DNA of 44,015 bases from Sphingomonas sp. Leaf67 (GCF_001421965.1 NZ_LMLP01000005.1:1-44015), one strand, 5' to 3'. Shown: positions 34,856-43,674, numbered from the stretch's first letter. Made by a program: numbers and translations. Notes: generated by a model not told the origin, from the sequence alone.

Positions 34856-35596
34856 ATGACCGATATCCTGCCTGCGGAATCGCTTCGTATCCGCCGTCGC
34901 CCCCGCCTTGCCGAAGCGGTGGTCGAGGATCTGGTGAAGGCGATCGTGACCGAAACCTATCCGGCTGGCACCGCGCTGCCGCCCGAGGGGATGCTGGGCG
35001 AGATGTACGGGGTCAGCCGCACGGTGATCCGCGAGGCGACGATGGCGCTGACCGAAAAGGGGCTGGTGGTATCGCAGCAGGGCCGTGGCACGATCGTGCG
35101 CGATTCCGGCGCATGGGGCATGCTCGACCCGATGATCCTCGGCGCGCTGTTCCAGCGGGAGGACGGGCTGGCCTATCTCGACAACCTGTCGGAGATACGC
35201 TCGCTGCTCGAAGGGGCGATGGCCGCGAAGGCCGCCGAACGCCGCACGCCCGAGGCGGTCGAGGAACTGACCGGACAGATGGCGAAGCTGGAACGGCTGA
35301 TCCCGCACCCGGCCGCCTATGTGCATGAGGATGTGGCGTTCCATGACATCGTGATGCGGATTTCGGGCGACAAGCTGAGCAAGGCGGTGATCGACGGCGT
35401 GCAGGCCGAGGCGCTGCGCAATCATGGCTATAGCGGCAAGCTGAACGTCGAGCATGTCCGCGAAACCCATGCCGCGCACGAAGCGATCTACGAAGCGATC
35501 GTGCGCGGCGATCCCGAGGGGGCCTCGCGGGCGATGCGCGACCATATCGAAACGTCGTGGGCACGCCGCCGCGCTGCCCGCAAGCCGCGCCGCTGA
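34856..35596 (+). CDS. GntR-family transcriptional regulator, FadR/FCD subfamily
   Basis: This 246-residue protein has an amino-terminal winged helix-turn-helix (residues about 15-80: VVEDLVKAIVTETYPAGTALPPEGMLGEMYGVSRTVIREATMALTEKGLV) and an FCD effector domain (about 100-235) with the expected metal or ligand residues in HEDVAFHDIVMRISG and HVRETHAAHEAIYEAI. FCD-type regulators usually sense sugar acids or other carboxylates and repress in their absence. It is the only regulator gene in the locus, is encoded beside a copy of the shared palindrome, and its FadR-type DNA-binding mode fits short palindromic sites, so it most likely controls all eight sites (inference). Confidence 0.9.
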   Translation: MTDILPAESLRIRRRPRLAEAVVEDLVKAIVTETYPAGTALPPEGMLGEMYGVSRTVIREATMALTEKGLVVSQQGRGTIVRDSGAWGMLDPMILGALFQREDGLAYLDNLSEIRSLLEGAMAAKAAERRTPEAVEELTGQMAKLERLIPHPAAYVHEDVAFHDIVMRISGDKLSKAVIDGVQAEALRNHGYSGKLNVEHVRETHAAHEAIYEAIVRGDPEGASRAMRDHIETSWARRRAARKPRR

Positions 35597-35604
35597 CCGT
35601 CACG

Positions 35605-36432
35605 ATGCGCATCTTCGATTCGCATGTCCATTTCTGGCAAATTGGTGGTCCGGGACAGTCCTGGCCCGATGCCGAATGGCCTGCGCTGTACCGCGATTTC
35701 CTGCCCCCCGACCTGCAAGCAGAAACAAGCGGGCTGAACCTGACCGGTTGCGTGCTGGTCCAGTCGCAGCCCGACGACCGCGATACCGACTGGATGCTGA
35801 CCCTCGACGACCCATCGATCCGGGGCATCGTGGGTTGGGTCGAGCTGTCGGCGGCGGATGCGCCGGAGCGTATCGCCACCCTCGCCCGCGACCCCCGGCT
35901 GCGCGGATTGCGCCCGATGTTACAGGGGATCGCCGATTCCGAATGGATGCTGCGCGCGGACCTTTCCCCGGCGATCGAGGCGATGATCGCCCACGACCTG
36001 CGCTTCGACGCGCTGGTCGAACCAAGGCACCTGCCCCTCCTCCACCGCTTCGCGACGCGCTGGCCTGCGCTGTCGATTGTCATCGACCATGGCGCGAAAC
36101 CGCACGCGGCGCGGGGCGAACTCGATCCGTGGCGCGCCGACATCGCCGCGCTGGCGCTGCTGCCAAACCTGTGGTGCAAGCTGTCGGGGCTGCGCACCGA
36201 ACAGGCGGTAGGGCAGACCTCTGCCTCGCTACGCCCCTATGTCGCGCATCTCGTGGCGTGTTTCGGCGACCGGTTGATGTGGGGCAGCGACTGGCCGGTA
36301 CTGCGCCATGCTGGCGACAGCTATGCCGACTGGATCGCGGCGACGATCGATCTGATCGGCGCAACCACGTCCGATGGGGTCGCGCGGCTGTTCGAAGGTG
36401 CCGCCCGCGAGTTTTACGCCATTGACGTATGA
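35605..36432 (+). CDS. Amidohydrolase-family lactonase (L-fucono/L-rhamnono-lactonase type)
   Basis: A 275-residue COG3618-type TIM-barrel hydrolase: metal motif DSHVHFW at the start (H-x-H), SIVIDHGAKP, KLSGLRTE and WGSDWPVLRH with the catalytic Asp. LVQSQPDDRDTDWMLTL and RGLRPMLQGIAD are characteristic of the L-fuconolactonase and 4-sulfomuconolactonase-like group. In the non-phosphorylative pathway it opens the lactone made by the aldose dehydrogenase. It follows the regulator by eight bases and is probably co-transcribed with it. Its stop codon lies inside operator G. Confidence 0.85.
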   Translation: MRIFDSHVHFWQIGGPGQSWPDAEWPALYRDFLPPDLQAETSGLNLTGCVLVQSQPDDRDTDWMLTLDDPSIRGIVGWVELSAADAPERIATLARDPRLRGLRPMLQGIADSEWMLRADLSPAIEAMIAHDLRFDALVEPRHLPLLHRFATRWPALSIVIDHGAKPHAARGELDPWRADIAALALLPNLWCKLSGLRTEQAVGQTSASLRPYVAHLVACFGDRLMWGSDWPVLRHAGDSYADWIAATIDLIGATTSDGVARLFEGAAREFYAIDV

Positions 36433-36440
36433 CGTATGAT
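36428..36440. promoter_or_regulatory. Operator site G (shared palindrome)
   Basis: TATGACGTATGAT overlaps the lactonase stop codon and lies 36 bases upstream of the aldo/keto reductase start. The heptamer GACGTAT occurs twice in tandem here (36424-36430 and 36431-36437), an arrangement shared with site H. Confidence 0.7.
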
Positions 36441-36476
36441 GTTATTTAGCGGACGGAACGTCTGTTGGAGCGCGTC

Positions 36477-37484
36477 ATGGTCGATTTCGGTACGATGGGG
36501 CCTTTGGGGTTCGGCGCGGCATCGATCGGCAACCTGTATCGTTCGGTCCCCGATCGCGACGCCGCCGCGACGCTGCGCACCGCATGGGATGCCGGGCTGT
36601 GCTACATCGACACGGCGCCGCATTACGGCTTCGGCCTGAGCGAGAAGCGCGTCGGCCACGCGCTGGCCGAACTCGATCCGGGTGGGGAGGCGATCGTTTC
36701 GACCAAGGTCGGGCGACGGCTAGATCGCGTCGCGCCGGGGACCGATTTGTCGGTAGTGCGGCAGGCGTTCGTGACGCCCGAACCGTTCGAGAGCGTGTTC
36801 GATTACAGCTATGACGCGGTGATGCGATCCTATGACGCCAGTCGGATACGGCTGCGGCGCGACCGGATCGATATCCTCTATGTCCATGATCTGGGCGCGA
36901 TGGCGCATGGCAGTGATCATCCCCGCCGCTTCGCAGAATTCATGGAAGGCGGATATCGCGCGCTGCGCGAACTGCGCGACGGCGGCGCAGTGGACGCGAT
37001 CGGTCTGGGCGTCAACGAGACACGGGTGTGCGAGGAGGTGCTGGCGGTCGGCGAGATTGACGTCGTACTGCTCGCCGGGCGCTACACGCTGCTCGAACAG
37101 GATGCGCTCGAAACCTTCCTGCCGCTGTGCGAGGCGCGCGACGTCAGGATCGTGCTGGGTGGTCCGTATAATTCCGGCATTCTCGCCAAGGGCGTGCGCC
37201 ATGGCGGCGAGGTGCAGTATGACTACCAGCCGGCCCCGCCCGCGATCGTCGCGCGGGTCGGCGCGATCGAGGATCTGTGCGTGGCGCATGGCGTGCCGCT
37301 GGCCGCCGCCGCGCTGCAACTGCCGCTGGCGCACCGCAAGGTCGTGTCGGTCATCCCCGGCATGGCCAGCCCGCACCAGGTGACACAAGCGACCGCGCTG
37401 ATCGACACCGCGATCCCCCAGGCGCTGTGGCGCGACCTAAAGGACCATGGCCTGATCCGGGCCGACACCCCCGTTCCTCTATAA
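36477..37484 (+). CDS. Aldo/keto reductase (6-deoxy-aldose 1-dehydrogenase type)
   Basis: A 335-residue AKR with the catalytic tetrad in view: Asp in CYIDTAPHYGFG, Tyr in the same segment, Lys in VSTKVGR and His in LYVHDLG. The sequence FDYSYDAVMRSYDASRIRLRRDRIDILYVHDLG is typical of the L-fucose (D-threo-aldose) 1-dehydrogenase and L-galactose dehydrogenase group. It would oxidise L-rhamnose, L-fucose or a related aldose to the lactone. I chose the ATG at 36477, 7 bases after GGAG; a TTG 12 bases upstream is also in frame. It heads a unit with the SDR and the mutarotase. Confidence 0.85.
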   Translation: MVDFGTMGPLGFGAASIGNLYRSVPDRDAAATLRTAWDAGLCYIDTAPHYGFGLSEKRVGHALAELDPGGEAIVSTKVGRRLDRVAPGTDLSVVRQAFVTPEPFESVFDYSYDAVMRSYDASRIRLRRDRIDILYVHDLGAMAHGSDHPRRFAEFMEGGYRALRELRDGGAVDAIGLGVNETRVCEEVLAVGEIDVVLLAGRYTLLEQDALETFLPLCEARDVRIVLGGPYNSGILAKGVRHGGEVQYDYQPAPPAIVARVGAIEDLCVAHGVPLAAAALQLPLAHRKVVSVIPGMASPHQVTQATALIDTAIPQALWRDLKDHGLIRADTPVPL

Positions 37485-37500
37485 CGAAAGACCACCTCCA

Positions 37501-38229
37501 ATGCGCCTTGCAGGCAAGACCGCCGTCATCACCGCCGCCGCCCAAGGCATCGGCCGCGCCGCCGCCGAATTGTTCGTCGCCGAAGGCGCGCGGGTGATCG
37601 CCGCCGACATCAACGCCGAAGCGCTCGCCACGCTGACGGGATGCGAGACGGTGGCGCTCGACCTGCGCGACGCGGCGGCGATCGCCGCTTTCGGCGGGCG
37701 GGTGGGCGCAATCGACATCCTGTTCAACTGCGCCGGGTTCGTCCATGCCGGCACGATCCTCACGACCGACGAGGCGGATTTCGACTTCTCGTTCGATCTG
37801 AACATCCGCTCAGCCTATCGCATGATTCGGGCCTTCCTGCCGGCGATGATCGCGCAGGGGCACGGGTCGATCGTCAACATGGCGTCAGTGGCGGGATCGA
37901 TCATCGCCGTGCCCAACCGCTTCGCCTATGGCGCGTCGAAGGCGGCGGTCATCGGCCTCACCAAATCGGTCGCGCAGGATTTCGTCGGACAGGGCATCCG
38001 CTGCAACGCGATCTGCCCCGGCACGGTGCAGTCGCCCTCGCTCGACGAGCGGCTGGCCGCCACCGGCGACGCCGACAAGGCCCGCGACGAATTCGTCGCG
38101 CGGCAACCAATGGGCCGCATCGGCGCCGCGCGCGAGATCGCTGAGCTGGCGCTGTATCTCGCCAGCGACGCATCGTCCTACACCACCGGCACCGCGCAGG
38201 TGATCGACGGCGGCTGGACCAACGCATGA
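37501..38229 (+). CDS. SDR, 2-keto-3-deoxy-L-fuconate/rhamnonate dehydrogenase type
   Basis: A 242-residue classical SDR resembling the DHRS6/BDH2 group, which includes bacterial 2-keto-3-deoxy-L-fuconate 4-dehydrogenase. TAAAQGIGRA at 10-19 is the cofactor loop, ADINAEAL gives the NAD-specific Asp, FNCAGFVHAGTI follows, and Ser (NMASVAGS) and Tyr-Lys (AYGASKAA) form the catalytic set. NAICPGTVQSPSLDERLAATGD and the R-Q-P-M-G-R-I-G segment are highly characteristic of this group. The product, a 2,4-diketo-3-deoxy acid, is the substrate for the FAH-family hydrolase. Its stop overlaps the mutarotase start (ATGA). Confidence 0.87.
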   Translation: MRLAGKTAVITAAAQGIGRAAAELFVAEGARVIAADINAEALATLTGCETVALDLRDAAAIAAFGGRVGAIDILFNCAGFVHAGTILTTDEADFDFSFDLNIRSAYRMIRAFLPAMIAQGHGSIVNMASVAGSIIAVPNRFAYGASKAAVIGLTKSVAQDFVGQGIRCNAICPGTVQSPSLDERLAATGDADKARDEFVARQPMGRIGAAREIAELALYLASDASSYTTGTAQVIDGGWTNA

Positions 38230-38582
38230 CGACGCGCATCTGCCTCGCGCTCGACCTTGTCGACGATGCCGCGCTGATCGCCGAATATGAACACTGGCAC
38301 CGGGTCGGCAACACCGACCCGGCAGTGACCCGGTCGATCCGCGATGCCGGAATCGCCGACATGCAGATCTGGCGCGCGGGCAACCGGTTGTTCATGGTGA
38401 TCGAGGCGGAAGAACACTACGACCCGGCGGCAAAGGCCGCCGCAGATGCCGCCAATCCGGCGGTCGTCGCCTGGGTCGCCAAGATGCTGCGCTTCCAGCA
38501 ACCGATCCCGGCCGCCGGCCCCGATGGCTCCTGGTATCCGATGGACCGCATCTTCACGCTCGGTGACCACCCGGCGGCTTGA
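38226..38582 (+). CDS. L-rhamnose mutarotase family protein
   Basis: A 118-residue RhaM-family dimeric alpha-beta-barrel protein: ALDLVDDAALIAEYEHWHRVGN (conserved Glu-Tyr-x-x-x-His segment), IRDAGIADMQIWRAGNRLFMVIEAEE, and WVAKMLRFQQPIP towards the end. It interconverts sugar anomers so that the dehydrogenase receives the correct form. RhaM-like proteins serve both L-rhamnose and L-fucose, so it does not by itself decide the substrate. It is the last gene of its unit and overlaps the SDR by four bases. Confidence 0.87.
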   Translation: MTTRICLALDLVDDAALIAEYEHWHRVGNTDPAVTRSIRDAGIADMQIWRAGNRLFMVIEAEEHYDPAAKAAADAANPAVVAWVAKMLRFQQPIPAAGPDGSWYPMDRIFTLGDHPAA

Positions 38583-38583
38583 T

Positions 38584-38606
38584 GGGGAGGGGCCCGCCCC
38601 CTCCCC
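38584..38606. terminator. Bidirectional terminator between mutarotase and GH2 genes
   Basis: GGGGAGGGG and CCCCTCCCC form a perfect 9-bp stem with a 5-base loop in the 30-base gap between two convergent stop codons. Confidence 0.65.
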
Positions 38607-38612
38607 CGGTCC

Positions 38613-41249
38613 TTACTGCGCAACGACGTCGATCGCCGAGACAATCGCCTCACCCACCACACCGTCGAACGACAGCGACAATCGCCCGTCGATTGACGTG
38701 GCGGGCAGCGTCACCGTCGTCGCGCGCAGCCCGCCGCGGGCGCGGGCCACCACGTCGATCCGTTGCGCCGCGCCATTCCCGGCCCGGACCGTGAACACCC
38801 GCTTGCCCGGTGCCGTCTCGGTCGGGTCGAACAGGTGCAACGTCACGCGGTAGCGCCCATCGGGCAGCGGCAGCGCGTAGCGAAACGCCTTGCCCGCGCG
38901 CCAACTGGCGTACAACCGGGGGTCGGCCGCGCCGGCGACGACCTTCGGTGCTTTGCGAGTCTGGTCGGCGGCATAGAGTTCGCGCTGATAGGGGTTGAGC
39001 GTATGGCCCAGCCCGCCATCGAAGAAATCGTCCGATCCGTAGCGGGTGCCATCGGCCAGCGTCACGCCCTCCAGCGTGCCGGTTCGGACGTGGATCGCGC
39101 GCTCCGGCCCGCCGTAGCGCAGGGTCATGGCGTCGCGCTGTCCGCCTGCGGTCACGACCACCATGTTCTCGCCCGACGACAGCCGCACGTCGGGCCACCC
39201 GCACACGCCGTCGCTGCACGTCGCGCTGCCGATCGACCGGCCGTTGACGGTCAGGTCGGCGCGCGCGGCGTTGGAATAGGCGCGGATATCGACCACCGGA
39301 TAGGCGCGGTCGACATAGCGCCGCCCCGCCAGATACAGCACCGGCGTCTTGCTCCATGCCGCCTTGTAGAACCAAAAGGCGTCCTTCTTCACCGCCCGGT
39401 CGAACGTCACCAGCCCCTTGGTATTGATGTCGGTGCTGTCGCCTTCCTCGCGCAGGTCGCTGGTGGCGTCGAACATCTGCCAGACCCAGGTGCCCCACAG
39501 GAAATCGAGCGGTTTCAGCTCCTTCCACGACAGTTCGTGGACGGCCGCCTGCACTTCCTCGGCCTGCGGGCGGTAGATGCTCTCGATCTTGCCGCCATCG
39601 ACATTGTCGGTGTGCTGTGTGATCGCGCCGCCCGCGCCATATTCACCGACACCGACCGGCAGCGCCGGATTTTCGCGGTGATAACCGCGCATCACCGCGC
39701 CCAGCCGCGTCGCATCTGCCACCCGGCCCGATACGTACCAGCCGTAATAGAGGTTGTAGGCCACCGTATCGGCGGTGCCGGCGGTGCGATCGCGCCCGTC
39801 GTCCGTCTCGCCCGGCAGCACCTCGCAACAGGCGGCGAGGGTGGTCGGCCGCGACGGGTCCTCGCGCTTGGCCACCGCGTCCAGCGCGCGCATCAACGGT
39901 CGCGCATTCGACGGGGTCAGGCCCTTCGACGCCCAGTTCGTAATCTCGTTGCCGATCGACCAGACCCCGACCGAGGGGTGGTTGTAGTTCTGGCGGATCA
40001 GCTCGACCATCTGCGCCTCGGCATTGGCCTTCATCGCGGGGGGCGTATCGGCCATGCCGGGGATCGAGGCGAGGTTCACCAGCCCCAGTTCGGCCCACAG
40101 CACCATGCCGTTGCGATCCGCCAGTTCGTAGAACGGCGCGGCATGGTTGTAATGCGCCAGCCGCACCGAATTGGCCCCCAGCTCCTCGATCAGCGCCATG
40201 TCCTGCGCATGGTCGGCGGCGCTCAATGCCCAGCCCTTCTCCTGCCGGTCCTGATGCCGATTGACGCCGCGCATCCGCAGCGGCGTACCGTTCAGGAGGA
40301 ACCCCCGGTTCGGATCGACCGCGACGGTGCGCAGCCCGAGCGGCTGTTCCACCCGGTCGAGCACGCCGCGCCCGACGAGTTCGACGATCATGCGATAGAG
40401 ATAGGGGTCGGCCATGCCGTTCCAGCGGCGTGGCCGTGCGATGGTCAGTGTCGCGCGCTCCTCGCTGTCCGCGCCGCGCGCCAGCCCTACCCTGCGTTCG
40501 TCGCGCGCCACCGTCCGCCCGGCGGCATCGACGATACGGGTCCGCAGCGTCATCGCGCCCGACGCGCCATCGTTGCGCAACCGGGTCCGCACCGCCACCC
40601 GCGCCACGCCATCGTCCAGCGCCACGACGCTGCCATAGACGCCCGGCCCACCGTGATCGAGCAGGTCGACATGCGCCCGATCGGTCACGATCATCGATAC
40701 CGGGCGATACAGCCCGCCGTACATGAAGAAGTCGCCTGAAATAGGGACGACGAACTCGGTCGTGCTGCCCCGCTCCGGCTTCGCATTGTCGACCTTCACC
40801 GCCAGGACGTTCTCGCCCGGCAGCAGCGCGTCGGTGGCATCGAGGCGGAAGCGGCTGAACGCGCCCTCGTGCCGCCCCAGCTTGCGGCCGTTCAGCCAGA
40901 CGTCGGCGATGATGCTGGCGGCATCGAACTGGAGATAGACGCGATTGCCCGCCGCTGCGGCCGGGGGCGTGAAGCGCAGGCGATACCAGCCGATTCCGCG
41001 CGTGGTGTTCGCATCGGCGCGGCGGGTGACGGCATAGTTGCCGACGCGGTTCCACGTATGCGGCACCGCCACCCGCTCCCAACCCGCATCGTCATGATCG
41101 CGCGCGGTCGCATCGCCCGGCACGTCGCCCAGGTGGAACCGCCACCCCTCACTCAGCACCGTTTCGGTCCGGGCGGACGCTGCGGTGGGCAGCCCCGCCA
41201 TCAGCAGCACCAGCATCGCGACTACCAACCACCGCCCCGGCATCCTCAT
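38613..41249 (-). CDS. Exported glycoside hydrolase family 2 enzyme (beta-galactosidase-like) with malectin-like C-terminus
   Basis: This 878-residue protein has a Sec leader (LVVAMLVLLMAGLPTAASA) and the GH2 layout: sugar-binding jelly roll (GWRFHLGDVPGD, WERVAVPHTWNR), immunoglobulin-like domain, and the TIM barrel from about 320 (RGVNRHQDRQEKGWALS). Catalytic acid/base Glu is in WSIGNEITNW and nucleophile Glu in VGVGEYGAGGA. The last 160 residues (about 715-878), VHVRTGTLEGVT then YASWRAGKAFRYALPLPDGRYRVTLHLFDPTETAPGKRVFTVRAG, resemble a malectin-type carbohydrate-binding domain. Exact specificity (beta-galactoside, beta-glucuronide or other) cannot be fixed. It is divergent from the FAH gene, with operator H between them. 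Confidence 0.9.
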   Translation of the reverse strand: MRMPGRWLVVAMLVLLMAGLPTAASARTETVLSEGWRFHLGDVPGDATARDHDDAGWERVAVPHTWNRVGNYAVTRRADANTTRGIGWYRLRFTPPAAAAGNRVYLQFDAASIIADVWLNGRKLGRHEGAFSRFRLDATDALLPGENVLAVKVDNAKPERGSTTEFVVPISGDFFMYGGLYRPVSMIVTDRAHVDLLDHGGPGVYGSVVALDDGVARVAVRTRLRNDGASGAMTLRTRIVDAAGRTVARDERRVGLARGADSEERATLTIARPRRWNGMADPYLYRMIVELVGRGVLDRVEQPLGLRTVAVDPNRGFLLNGTPLRMRGVNRHQDRQEKGWALSAADHAQDMALIEELGANSVRLAHYNHAAPFYELADRNGMVLWAELGLVNLASIPGMADTPPAMKANAEAQMVELIRQNYNHPSVGVWSIGNEITNWASKGLTPSNARPLMRALDAVAKREDPSRPTTLAACCEVLPGETDDGRDRTAGTADTVAYNLYYGWYVSGRVADATRLGAVMRGYHRENPALPVGVGEYGAGGAITQHTDNVDGGKIESIYRPQAEEVQAAVHELSWKELKPLDFLWGTWVWQMFDATSDLREEGDSTDINTKGLVTFDRAVKKDAFWFYKAAWSKTPVLYLAGRRYVDRAYPVVDIRAYSNAARADLTVNGRSIGSATCSDGVCGWPDVRLSSGENMVVVTAGGQRDAMTLRYGGPERAIHVRTGTLEGVTLADGTRYGSDDFFDGGLGHTLNPYQRELYAADQTRKAPKVVAGAADPRLYASWRAGKAFRYALPLPDGRYRVTLHLFDPTETAPGKRVFTVRAGNGAAQRIDVVARARGGLRATTVTLPATSIDGRLSLSFDGVVGEAIVSAIDVVAQ

Positions 41250-41270
41250 CTCCAGCCTTCACCGCCATTT

Positions 41271-41287
41271 GACGTATGACGTATTAT
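41271..41287. promoter_or_regulatory. Operator site H (shared palindrome)
   Basis: The core TATGACGTATTAT (41275-41287) is the exact locus consensus. It lies 25 bases upstream of the GH2 start and 78 bases upstream of the FAH start. The heptamer GACGTAT is repeated in tandem from 41271, as at site G. Confidence 0.75.
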
Positions 41288-41365
41288 GACTTAATCGTCT
41301 AAAGCTACCGGGATGGCAAGTAAACGGCGCATGGCCGCCACATCGCAAAAAAGGGGAACGTCCAC

Positions 41366-42235
41366 ATGAAGCTGTGTCGCTACGGCAGCCCGAATGCCGA
41401 AAAGCCCGGTGTCGTCGATGCCGACGGCCAGATCCGCGACCTGTCGGGCGTCGTCGCCGACCTTGCCGGCGACGTGCTGTCCCCCGCCTCGCTGGCGCGG
41501 CTTGCCGCGATCGATCCGGCCACGCTGCCGCTGGCGACCGGCGATCTGCGCTATGGCCCTCCGGTCGCGGGCACCCGCAAGTTCGTGGCGATCGGGCTGA
41601 ACTATGCCGATCATGCTGCCGAATCGAACCTTCCCATTCCCGACGAACCCGTCGTGTTCAGCAAGTGGGTGAATTGCATCCAGGGGCCGAACGACCCGGT
41701 CATCATCCCCAAGGATTCGCGCAAGACCGACTGGGAAGTCGAACTGGGCGTCGTGATCGGCAGCCACGCCAGCCATGTGTCCGAGGCCGACGCGCTGGCC
41801 CATGTCGCGGGATATTGCGTCGTCAACGACGTGTCCGAACGGCACTGGCAGGCCGAACGCGGGCCGACGTGGGACAAGGGCAAGGGCTTCCCAACGTTCG
41901 GCCCGGTCGGCCCGTGGCTGGTGACGCCGGACGAAGCGGGCGATCCGCAGAGCCTGTCGATGTGGCTGTCGGTCAATGGCCGGTCGATGCAGGACGGGTC
42001 GAGCGCGACGATGATCTTCACCGTGGCGCAGATCATCGCCTATCTGTCGCAGTTCATGACGCTGGAACCCGGCGACATCATTACCACCGGCACGCCGCCC
42101 GGCGTTGGCTTGGGCCAGAAGCCCGAGCCCTGGTATCTGAAGCCGGGCGACGTCGTGACGCTCGGCATCGAACGGCTGGGTGAGCAGCGACAGGATTTCG
42201 TCGCATGGCAGGCCCCCGCCCCCCGGCTTGCCTGA
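41366..42235 (+). CDS. Fumarylacetoacetate-hydrolase family protein (2,4-diketo-3-deoxy-L-rhamnonate/fuconate hydrolase candidate)
   Basis: A 289-residue FAH-family enzyme: RKFVAIGLNYADHAAESN, metal ligands Glu-x-Glu in DWEVELGVVIG and Asp in VVNDVSERHWQ, then GKGFPTFGPVGPWLVTPDE and ITTGTPPGVGLGQKPEPWYLKPGDVV, all canonical. In the non-phosphorylative deoxysugar route this fold hydrolyses the 2,4-diketo-3-deoxy acid to pyruvate and L-lactate, and the L-lactate dehydrogenase gene at 14525 would use the latter. Ureidoglycolate-lyase-like or isomerase activity is a weaker alternative. The next gene begins 32 bases after its stop. Confidence 0.87.
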   Translation: MKLCRYGSPNAEKPGVVDADGQIRDLSGVVADLAGDVLSPASLARLAAIDPATLPLATGDLRYGPPVAGTRKFVAIGLNYADHAAESNLPIPDEPVVFSKWVNCIQGPNDPVIIPKDSRKTDWEVELGVVIGSHASHVSEADALAHVAGYCVVNDVSERHWQAERGPTWDKGKGFPTFGPVGPWLVTPDEAGDPQSLSMWLSVNGRSMQDGSSATMIFTVAQIIAYLSQFMTLEPGDIITTGTPPGVGLGQKPEPWYLKPGDVVTLGIERLGEQRQDFVAWQAPAPRLA

Positions 42236-42267
42236 CGCTCCCGTCGATCCCGATCGGAGACGCTGCC

Positions 42268-43644
42268 ATGCTCCCACGCCGCCACTTGTTGCGAACGATG
42301 GCGGGTGCCATGCCGCTGGTCGCCTTGCCCGGCACGGCGCTGGGGCAGCGGCGGCGGACGATCGACATCCGCGATCACGGGGCGGTCGGCGACGGCAGGA
42401 CGCTCAACACCGCCGCGATCCAGCGTGCGATCGATGCCTGCGCCCGCGCCGGCGGCGGCATGATCGCGATACCCCAAGGGGTCTTCGTCAGCGGATCGAT
42501 CGTTCTCCGCCCTGGCGTCGGCATGGAATTGCGGCGCGGCGCGGTGCTGAAGGGGTCGGCGTCGCTCGCCGATTATCCGCTGGTAATGCGCCGCTTCGTC
42601 GAAGTCTGGCCCGAACCGTTGCGCATGGCGCTCGTCAATGCCACGGGCAACCACGGCCTGCGCATCGTCGGCCCCGGCACGCTCGACGGACAAGGCGACC
42701 CCTTCTGGCGGAGGTTCTTCACCCTGCCCGATGAATATGTCGGCAAGGCCAAGGTGCAATATCATCTCCCGCAGCTCTGCTCGATCGAGGATTGTAACGA
42801 CGTTCTGGTCAGCGGCGTGACATTCCGGGACCCGGCCTTCTGGAACCTCCATCTCTATCGCTGCCGCCGGGCGGTGGTCGAGGATTGCGGATTCGAGGTG
42901 CCCCATGTCATCCGGGCGCCGAGTAGCGACGGCGTCGACATCGATAGCTGCCAGGACGTGATCGTTCGCCGTTGCCGCTTCTCGGTCGACGACGATTGCA
43001 TCGCGCTCAAAGGAACCCAGGGCGCCGGGGCCGCCGCCTACCTCGAAGCGCCGCCGGTCGAACGCATCCATATCCACGACTGCGTCTTCGAACATGGTCT
43101 GGGCTGCATCACCTATGGCAGCAACGCGACGGTGGTGCGCGACGTTCGCGTCGAACGGATCACCAATGTCGGCGACATTCCGACGATCCGGTTCAAGGTC
43201 CGTCCCGACACGCCGGGACAGGTATATGAGAAGCTGCGCGTCAAGGGCGTGCGGCTGGCCGAGGCACCGACTCCGGTCAACCGCTGGCACAACGGCGAGG
43301 TCTTCTACGGCACCGACATTCCCAATTTCAGCGTCAATGATCCCGCGATCGGCCTGATCGTCAACGCCCGCCTTACCCATGGATCGAAGGTCGCACCCCG
43401 GCAGCCGGGTGCGATCATCCGCGACATCATGATCGAGGATGTTCGCGGGACCACGCGCGGTTTCGGCACGATCTCGGGCAACCCGACGACTGCGATCAGC
43501 GACGTCCTGTTGCGAGACATCGACGTCCGGCTGACCGATCCTGTTCGAATGAAGCTGATCGCGCGCGATACCCGGAACGTCCGCATGGAAAACGTGCGGG
43601 TGAACGACGAACCGGGTAGGATCGTGCGGGATGACGACGGTTAA
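42268..43644 (+). CDS. Exported GH28 glycosidase (polygalacturonase family)
   Basis: This 458-residue protein has a Tat/Sec-like leader (MLPRRHLLRTMAGAMPLVALPGTALG) and a complete set of GH28 motifs: IRDHGAVGDGRTLNTAAIQRAID at the start, SSDGVDIDSC and VDDDCIALKG with the catalytic Asp residues, EHGLGCITYGSNAT matching the G-H-G-x-S-x-G-S histidine motif, and IRFKVRPD at the R-x-K site. It is likely an exo- or endo-acting polygalacturonase or rhamnogalacturonan-type hydrolase in the periplasm. The ATG at 42268 has GGAG 8 bases upstream; a longer frame from 42205 would overlap the FAH gene and bury the leader. Confidence 0.87.
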   Translation: MLPRRHLLRTMAGAMPLVALPGTALGQRRRTIDIRDHGAVGDGRTLNTAAIQRAIDACARAGGGMIAIPQGVFVSGSIVLRPGVGMELRRGAVLKGSASLADYPLVMRRFVEVWPEPLRMALVNATGNHGLRIVGPGTLDGQGDPFWRRFFTLPDEYVGKAKVQYHLPQLCSIEDCNDVLVSGVTFRDPAFWNLHLYRCRRAVVEDCGFEVPHVIRAPSSDGVDIDSCQDVIVRRCRFSVDDDCIALKGTQGAGAAAYLEAPPVERIHIHDCVFEHGLGCITYGSNATVVRDVRVERITNVGDIPTIRFKVRPDTPGQVYEKLRVKGVRLAEAPTPVNRWHNGEVFYGTDIPNFSVNDPAIGLIVNARLTHGSKVAPRQPGAIIRDIMIEDVRGTTRGFGTISGNPTTAISDVLLRDIDVRLTDPVRMKLIARDTRNVRMENVRVNDEPGRIVRDDDG

Positions 43645-43674
43645 CGGCGATCGCGTTCCGGACACGCGACGCCG
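43645..43674 (+). terminator. Possible terminator after the second GH28 gene
   Basis: CGGCG(A)TCGCG and CGCGACGCCG form a 10-bp stem with one bulged base and a 9-base loop immediately after the stop codon. No T run follows, so this is tentative. Confidence 0.35.

Noticed and set aside
38763..40739. 658-codon open frame on the plus strand
   Set aside because: It is antisense to the GH2 gene and shows only composition-driven repeats of Arg, Ala, Asp and Gly.
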